From assembly GCA_018896315.1 (NCBI GenBank), contig JAHIMV010000057.1, positions 1 through 9,288 on the forward strand: DNA of 9,288 bases, read 5' to 3'. Of the stretch, positions 5,849 to 9,288 are shown one piece after another. The number at the start of each line of letters is the position of its first letter. Position 1 is the stretch's first letter. The notes beneath the pieces were generated by a model, which saw only the letters and a program-made list of their open reading frames with translations, was not told the origin of the DNA and made no database searches. This DNA is from Patescibacteria group bacterium. Lineage in GTDB: Bacteria > Patescibacteriota > Patescibacteriia > UBA2591 > UBA6264. Both the position numbers and the translations under genes were made by a program.

Positions 5849-6718
5849 TCAATTAATAAAGATCAGGGGCTTTTTATCTATCCCATTAAAAAACTTCTTC
5901 ATCGTAATAAAAACTTCGTTTTGAAGCCTGGATTTCAAATCCTCATTTCCTCCTGCCATAAATTCTGCTGCCCAAACACACCCAACACTATCCGAAGAAC
6001 TAAATTTTTCTTTGATATTCTTAAATCCCTCCCTAATGAGTTTGTTATTTAAGAATGATTCGATCTCTCTTACAATACTTATGGGTCCATTTTTAAAATG
6101 GGCAACCACAGCATAAATATCATAAGCATCTTTTTCCTTATAGCGAGCCGCGAGTGTAATTCCTTTCATTGTTAGGATAGCCACTACATCCGCCACTTTT
6201 ATCTTTACTGTATTCTTTGCTCTGTTTGGTAAAGTGCCTTTCAACTCATATTCAAAATAATGATCCGATACAATATCAACTCCTCTTGCCTTTCTTGCAA
6301 GAAAATCGGTTTGGATTCGCTGATGTCTATGGACTTTCGTGGTGCCGCCGTATTCACCAGCTAGAAAGTCAAGTTCTACTACATTTCCATTAGTCTTCCG
6401 TTCAAAGGCAAAAGGGACTACCTGGCCGCCTTTGCTTTGCTTTTCCTGATATCCTCGCTCTTCTAGAAGATTAATAATCTTTTGATATCCTTTGTCAGAA
6501 ACGCGGGAAAAATCAATAGCAAGGTCGATATCAATAGACCCTACATGCTGAAAATTATCTTTGGGCTCTTGATATTTTTTGAGAAGAAAATAAGGAGCCC
6601 AACCTCCCACAAGATACAAATGCGGTCGATATGCTCCGAGCAACGTCATAACCTCAAGAAGTACTGATTGAGAGGCCTTGACTATATCTGTTTCAAAATC
6701 ATTTGTTAAGCGTTTCAT
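5849..6718 (-). CDS. AbiEii-like nucleotidyltransferase toxin (type IV TA-like)
   Basis: A 289-residue cytoplasmic protein with the minimal nucleotidyltransferase fold. Seen: LYLVGGWAPYFLL (34-46) and the G-S-x-D-x-D active-site motif GSIDIDLAID (60-69; D63 and D65 bind metal), with VELDF (114-118) supplying the third acidic residue. The AbiEii-typical C-terminal half has KVADVVAILTMKGITLAAR, then YKEKDAYDIYAVVAHF (K194, K196, D197, D200). Known members (AbiEii, MenT) transfer nucleotides, for MenT onto tRNA 3' ends, and arrest growth, often against phage. The substrate here is unknown. The ATG lies 2 nt after the stop of the AbiEi-like gene, so translation is probably coupled, and the antitoxin-then-toxin order matches the family. 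All catalytic residues are present, so it is likely active. A housekeeping nucleotidyltransferase is less likely given the partner. Confidence 0.85.
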   Translation of the reverse strand: MKRLTNDFETDIVKASQSVLLEVMTLLGAYRPHLYLVGGWAPYFLLKKYQEPKDNFQHVGSIDIDLAIDFSRVSDKGYQKIINLLEERGYQEKQSKGGQVVPFAFERKTNGNVVELDFLAGEYGGTTKVHRHQRIQTDFLARKARGVDIVSDHYFEYELKGTLPNRAKNTVKIKVADVVAILTMKGITLAARYKEKDAYDIYAVVAHFKNGPISIVREIESFLNNKLIREGFKNIKEKFSSSDSVGCVWAAEFMAGGNEDLKSRLQNEVFITMKKFFNGIDKKPLIFIN

Positions 6719-6720
6719 AA

Positions 6721-7389
6721 TTAGAAAGAAATAACCTTGTCCCGCAAATATTCTGCCTGTTCCCTCCCCCGAGCAGGGTACTTGTACAGATCAAGATAAA
6801 GCTGAATATTATTAATAACTATGGTTTGTTTTTTTTCTTGGGGATCAATCCAAATAAAATCTTCTTGAGGGATAACTAAATTCACGTTTCCGGAAATTTC
6901 TACCTCTTGAAGATTTAATATCTCGACCCATTTCTTCACATCCTTGGAATTTTTTACATAAAAATCAACGGTCTGAAAGCGAACAAACGGAGCAACTTGA
7001 TTTGCTCCAGCCATACGAGTAAGGGCATAAAAAAGCTTATTCTTTTTTGCCTCGGCTTGTATTCGTTTAATAAATTCTTCAGGAGTCAGTTCTGAAAAAT
7101 AGCTCTGAATCTGGTTGTTTTCAAAACTATATTGATTTCGCATTTCATCAAGCAATTTCCTCGGATCTGCAAATTCAATTGTTCTTTTATTCTTAAGATA
7201 GCCCAGATCCTTTAATTGTCCAGCAAACTTAGAAACAAATCCAATACTGGAGTTAATTCGCTTTGCTAATTTACGAACCGTAAATTTTTCTTCTGAATTA
7301 TTCAAAAGGGTAATTAAAAATGCCCAACGTTCTTTGGTAACGAGTTTAAGCTGTTTATTGATTTTTATTTGTTTTGTATTCTTTTCCAT
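6721..7389 (-). CDS. AbiEi-like antitoxin / winged-helix transcriptional repressor
   Basis: A 222-residue protein. Residues 20-70 form a winged helix (ERWAFLITLLNN, then KFTVRKLAKRINSSIGFVSK and FAGQLKDLGYL, wing KNKRTIEFADP). The C-terminal domain (about 100-222) has RMAGANQVAPFVRF, then VDFYVKN, and ends with LYLDLYKYPARGREQAEYL, typical of the AbiEi antitoxin family of type IV toxin-antitoxin systems (AbiEi_2-like). Such proteins repress their own promoter through the winged helix and counter the toxin without forming a stable complex. Immediately upstream lies a symmetric four-half-site operator over a strong promoter; the downstream gene, 2 nt away, is the nucleotidyltransferase. There is no Shine-Dalgarno; an operator half-site (7391-7399) occupies that place, so initiation is probably leader-poor. 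The ATG at 7387-7389 fits the leader. Confidence 0.85.
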   Translation of the reverse strand: MEKNTKQIKINKQLKLVTKERWAFLITLLNNSEEKFTVRKLAKRINSSIGFVSKFAGQLKDLGYLKNKRTIEFADPRKLLDEMRNQYSFENNQIQSYFSELTPEEFIKRIQAEAKKNKLFYALTRMAGANQVAPFVRFQTVDFYVKNSKDVKKWVEILNLQEVEISGNVNLVIPQEDFIWIDPQEKKQTIVINNIQLYLDLYKYPARGREQAEYLRDKVISF

Positions 7390-7390
7390 A

Positions 7391-7451
7391 AATGTTCACT
7401 ATTTTGGCTAATGTTCACACTCTGTGAACATTATACCTTTTTGTAAACATT
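7391..7451. promoter_or_regulatory. Symmetric four-half-site operator of the TA module
   Basis: The inner pair AATGTTCACA (7410-7419) and TGTGAACATT (7423-7432) is a perfect 10-bp palindrome with a CTC spacer. The outer pair AATGTTCACT (7391-7400) and TGTAAACATT (7442-7451) matches 8 of 10 and has exactly the same centre, 7421. On each side the half-sites are 19 bp apart. Known AbiEi antitoxins bind inverted repeats in their own promoter cooperatively. The arrangement suggests two nested dimers, or four wHTH units, autoregulating the operon. Confidence 0.85.
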
Positions 7452-7458
7452 TGGTCAA
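7430..7458 (-). promoter_or_regulatory. Strong sigma-70-type promoter of the AbiEi/AbiEii operon
   Basis: Minus strand: TTGACC (7458-7453), a 17-nt spacer, TATAAT (7435-7430), which matches 11 of 12 consensus bases. Transcription should start near 7423, leaving a leader of roughly 34 nt. One operator half-site fills the spacer (7442-7451) and another overlaps the -10 box (7423-7432), so bound repressor would block RNA polymerase. Confidence 0.85.
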
Positions 7459-7590
7459 GCCCCTTGGTAGGACAGCCTGTCCGCCTTTGGAGGAATTTTC
7501 GAACTTTTAAGTGGATTGATTCGGTTAAATATCCTGAAATTATGATGAAACAGTTAAAAGAATTGTTGCTTATTGTGGGATGATTATAGT

Positions 7591-7700
7591 GGCTCCCCGC
7601 TTCGGTCCAGAACCTTAAGGAATCAAGCCTAGAGGGCGTTCCCGAGGATAAAAATATCGGATTTAATGACGGAGGTCGGTCGGGTTCAAACAAGGAAAAT
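7591..7700. repeat. Dispersed GC-rich repeat, copy B (3' half)
   Basis: GGCTCCCCGCTTCGGTCC at the start, GAGGGCGTTCCCGAGGATAA in the middle and GACGGAGGTCGGTC near the end align over about 105 bp with 8731-8840, where the same positions read GGCCCCCCGACTCGGTCT, GAGGGCGTTCCCGGGGATAA and AACGGACATCGGTC. It is clearly one family but strongly diverged. Confidence 0.75.
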
Positions 7701-7704
7701 CTAT

Positions 7705-7774
7705 TTTAAATCCTGAACAAAGCCGAGGGATGAAACAAATTTAAATCCTGAACAAAGCCGAGGGATGAAACAAA
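7705..7774. repeat. Perfect 35-bp tandem duplication
   Basis: The 35-bp unit begins TTTAAATCCTGAACAAAGCC and ends GAGGGATGAAACAAA. It occurs at 7705-7739 and again at 7740-7774 with no mismatch and no gap. Its neighbours are old and diverged repeats, so a perfect copy implies a recent duplication. The second copy runs straight into ATGAGACAGTATA. Confidence 0.95.
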
Positions 7775-7863
7775 TGAGACAGTATAATAGAATAAAAAGT
7801 ACCTGACACCTTTATTTCCCTCTACTCAAAAGTGTTACCTATGTACTCATCTTGTACATTCTC

Positions 7864-7892
7864 TTGACAAAAAGGTATAATTCTGTTACACT
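7864..7892 (+). promoter_or_regulatory. Sigma-70 promoter of the secreted-protein gene
   Basis: TTGACA (7864-7869) is a perfect -35, with a 17-nt spacer and TACACT (7887-7892) as -10. An alternative is TATAAT (7876-7881) with TTGTAC (7852-7857) at 18 nt. A perfect palindrome TTGTTAACAA (7892-7901) and a small stem AACAC/GTGTT (7900-7904 with 7911-7915) lie at the expected transcription start and could be an operator. Confidence 0.65.
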
Positions 7893-7955
7893 TGTTAACA
7901 ACACGATGAAGTGTTATTCATTAAAACTTAAAAAGTCAAAAGGGAGGAAATGGAA

Positions 7956-8531
7956 ATGAAAAGCCTATTAGCTTTAATGTCTCTATTTTTTATCGTTGCG
8001 TCTTATGCGCAGGAATTTGAAGTAACAGGCGTGTCTGTAAATTCGGGTAAAGGTGCTACAACTTCAGGACTTGATATTGGCGTGAAGTTGGAAAAGTCAG
8101 ATTAATTGTTGAGTGTAAAAGGTAACTCACAACGGGTTCAGTTTATTTATAGTCATAAGTTGCCGATTACATTTTCAGTGGGCGTGTCGGGAGGATTTTT
8201 CAAAAATATGCCATGGCTTGGTCCGTACGCCACTTTTATGCCAACAAAATGGTTGTCTTTCATGCACTGGTCTGGTTGGTCAGCGGGCGAACCCGAGGAG
8301 CCAGCAATAGAAATTAACGATTTTTTCGTATTAAATGCTGTATATTTGTCAATATGGAAAGTACAGTTACGACATACGAGAATGGATTTTTTGGGCGATG
8401 CTTTTTCTATGCCAGGAGTGTCTTTGACCGTTCCAATTCCAATGAAGAAAATCAAAATTTCTGTTGCAGCGGATTACGATCTAACAACAGACGAGCCATA
8501 CTACAACATAGGTGTTTCATACACGCGATAA
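7956..8531 (+). pseudogene. Secreted beta-rich (outer-membrane-like) hypothetical protein, interrupted by in-frame TAA
   Basis: From ATG 7956 (ribosome site GGGAGG 7942-7947, 8 nt upstream) the frame reads MKSLLALMSLFFIVASYA, a signal peptide with likely cleavage before QEFEV, then GVSVNSGKGATTSGLDIG and VKLEKSD, and stops at TAA 8103-8105 (codon 50). The same frame goes on without a gap to 8531: LSVKGNSQRVQFIYSHKLP, FSVGVSGGFFKNMPWLGPY, later KIKISVAADYDLTTDEPYYN and IGVSYTR. Alternating polar/hydrophobic strands and aromatic-ending segments look like a small beta-barrel or beta-sandwich of about 190 residues. An isolated frame from TTG 8106 gives 141 residues without a signal peptide or ribosome site. 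Promoter and terminator are intact, so the nonsense change looks recent, unless it is read through or a sequencing error. The base composition is richer in G+C than its neighbours, which fits transfer. The family is not recognised. Confidence 0.75.
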
Positions 8532-8545
8532 AACGTAACGTCTAG

Positions 8546-8601
8546 GACCATCAATATTCGTGGATTTTTGTTCTTGAATATTGATGGTCTGTTTTTGTTT
8601 T
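8546..8601 (+). terminator. Strong intrinsic terminator
   Basis: GACCATCAATATTC (8546-8559) pairs perfectly over 14 bp with GAATATTGATGGTC (8576-8589) around a 16-nt loop. TGTTTTTGTTTT follows on the plus strand. It lies 14 nt after the stop codon of the secreted-protein gene. Confidence 0.92.
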
Positions 8602-8680
8602 AAAGAAAAAAACAAAAAGAAATTTATTATAAAAAATAAAAAATTATAAATTTATTTTTTGGGCGAGTAATATGTCGCCT

Positions 8681-8862
8681 AACATCGATCTCTCCCGCCA
8701 GAGGCGGGCAGGCGAAAGACGTACTAGGTTGGCCCCCCGACTCGGTCTGGAAACTTGAAAAATCAATCCCAGAGGGCGTTCCCGGGGATAAAAATGTTGA
8801 GAATTATAACGGACATCGGTCTAGCTCAAATAAGAGAAATAAGACAAATGAGACAGTATAAA
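8681..8862. repeat. Dispersed GC-rich repeat, copy C (longest)
   Basis: Copy C joins the 5' half seen at 5482-5533 (hairpin CCCGCC-AGA-GGCGGG, GTACTAGGTTGGC) with the 3' half seen at 7591-7700 (GAGGGCGTTCCC, GGATAAAAAT, ACGGACATCGGTCT). It ends in ACAAATGAGACAGTATA (8844-8860), identical to 7770-7786. The unit starts with ACATCGATCTC and ends with ACATCGGTCTA, so it may be bounded by short direct repeats. It runs into the 3' end of the PEP-domain remnant. With the A and B copies it defines the layout of the family. Confidence 0.8.
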
Positions 8863-9168
8863 AAGGATATTCTTGCCCCTTTTTAGTATCTTTATCATTC
8901 CCCTGTCGGCGTCCACCTCAACTAAATCCCCGGGTTTGAATAACTTGGTTCCAATTTTAGTATTTACTATACAAGGTATTTCAAATTCCCTAGCAATTAT
9001 AGCTGCACGGCAAATAACACTTCCTTCGTTTGTAACCAAGGCACCGTATTTCCTAATAGCGGGTACAAAATCTTGACGGGTCATGCTCGTAATCATTATG
9101 TCACCGCCATCAACTTTATTGAAATCTTTATTAGCCAAAACTCTTTCCACCTCTGGTCCTTGAATCAT
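8821..9168 (-). pseudogene. PEP-utilising enzyme mobile (phosphohistidine) domain fragment, catalytic His replaced by Arg
   Basis: A 115-codon minus-strand frame whose residues 14-95 match the swivelling phosphohistidine domain of PEP synthase / pyruvate phosphate dikinase: DFNKVDGGDIMITSMTRQDF, VPAIRKYGALVTNEG, then SVICRAAIIAREFEIPCIV and KLFKPGDLVEVDADRGMIKI. In active enzymes the signature is G-G-x-T-C-H-A-A-I-x-A-R-E, where His carries the phosphate. Here it reads G-S-V-I-C-R-A-A-I-I-A-R-E, one A-to-G change from CAT to CGT. The preceding sequence runs in another frame (see 9131-9286), and the last 17 residues (KNILFILSHLSYFSYLS) are read from repeat copy C, so the true stop is lost. It is a decayed 3' end, not a working enzyme. 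Confidence 0.75.
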
Positions 9169-9286
9169 AGCGGTGTTCTTCCAGTGAGTCTCTTAATTCC
9201 TTCCCATTATCTTCGAGTTCTTTTTCTAATTCTTCTTTCGTTTTTATGACTTTTAAATCCTTATCTTCTGTTGTTTTTTTTTCATC
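9131..9286 (-). pseudogene. Partial charged, coiled-coil frame entering from the right edge
   Basis: A minus-strand frame open from the window edge reads DEKKTTEDKDLKVIKTKEEL, then EKELEDNGKELRDSLEEH, and ends in low-information codons at TAA 9131-9133. The Lys/Glu-rich heptad-like part is probably a linker helix upstream of the PEP mobile domain. Near KELRDS (about 9200) it is in a different frame from the domain, whose upstream codons read ETHWKNTAM after a TAA. An indel there would explain both halves. The gene continues beyond 9288. Confidence 0.45.
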
Positions 9287-9288
9287 TA

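Larger units (their letters stand above)
7433..7949. other. Gene-free stretch: repeat block and promoter region
   Basis: This stretch contains a TCCGCC-TTT-GGAGGA hairpin (7479-7493), a diverged copy of the dispersed repeat (7591-7700), the 35-bp tandem duplication (7705-7774), a shared ACAAATGAGACAGTATA block (7770-7786), the motif AAAAAGTACCTGACACC (7795-7810), of a kind found beside RAYT elements, and then the promoter of the secreted-protein gene. A minus-strand frame of 92 codons (7415-7693) is produced by the repeats and the operator and is not a gene. Confidence 0.6.

Noticed and set aside
5715..5924. 69-codon plus-strand frame
   Set aside because: It spans the G-rich tract and the antisense end of the nucleotidyltransferase gene; no start signal or recognisable sequence.
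7467..7583. Plus-strand frame reading RNFRTFKWIDSVKYPEIMM and KQLKELLLIVG
   Set aside because: It looks protein-like but has no start, no family that I recognise and borders a repeat; it may be a gene remnant, but the support is too thin to list.
7415..7693. 92-codon minus-strand frame
   Set aside because: It overlaps the operator and the dispersed repeat, has no ribosome site, and its sequence is low-information repeat read in one frame.
8103..8105. Alternative genetic code explaining the TAA
   Set aside because: Intact genes in the window end with TAA, and known code changes in CPR concern TGA, so reassignment of TAA is not supported.
8153..8455. 100-codon minus-strand frame opposite the secreted-protein gene
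   Set aside because: It is antisense to a frame with promoter, ribosome site and terminator, and has none of its own.
8631..8660. AAAAAATAAA / TTTATTTTTT inverted repeat as a terminator
   Set aside because: It is pure A/T with a 10-nt spacer, next to a much stronger terminator; such pairs arise easily in AT-rich DNA.

Overview
The window is AT-rich bacterial DNA, and almost every gene reads on the minus strand. Small AT-rich genes, many decayed reading frames and dispersed GC-rich repeats (CCCGCC-AGA-GGCGGG hairpin, GTACTAGGTTGG block) suggest an uncultivated Patescibacteria/CPR (Parcubacteria-like) chromosome. That placement is an inference from style and recalled sequence types, not from a marker gene. 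TAA is a working stop codon here, and intact genes use the standard code.

Left end (1-560): a 5'-truncated, stop-interrupted IS200-like (Y1/REP-associated) transposase remnant lies between GGGG...CCCC palindromes, next to four CTTTTTGTGCC units. From 560 to 2700, read on the minus strand, come a decayed small frame, a HEAT-like small protein (1977-2432), a second decayed frame carrying a structured 68-bp insertion, a zinc-finger protein of unknown role (752-1750) with its own promoter, and a third remnant related to the second.

Centre (2696-5251): an 851-aa helicase IV (HelD-like) superfamily 1 helicase. It has an N-terminal hydrophobic anchor, a nuclease-like insertion between the ATPase motifs and a topoisomerase-type zinc ribbon at the C-terminus. 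Next is a gene-poor stretch (5252-5848) of hairpins, a dispersed repeat and G-rich tracts.

Right of centre (5849-7460): the clearest system, a two-gene type IV toxin-antitoxin-like module. An AbiEi-like winged-helix antitoxin/repressor (6721-7389) sits 2 nt upstream of an AbiEii-like nucleotidyltransferase (5849-6718). Its promoter (TTGACC-17-TATAAT) is embedded in an operator of four AATGTTCAC half-sites, exactly symmetric about position 7421.

Right end: a repeat block with a perfect 35-bp tandem duplication (7433-7800); a plus-strand secreted, beta-rich protein with promoter, ribosome site and strong terminator but an in-frame TAA at codon 50 (7956-8531); another dispersed repeat (8681-8862); and the decayed 3' end of a PEP-utilising-enzyme mobile domain (8821-9168) whose catalytic histidine is an arginine. 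Overall this is accessory DNA: a helicase and a defence-type TA pair among mobile-element debris, repeats and broken genes.
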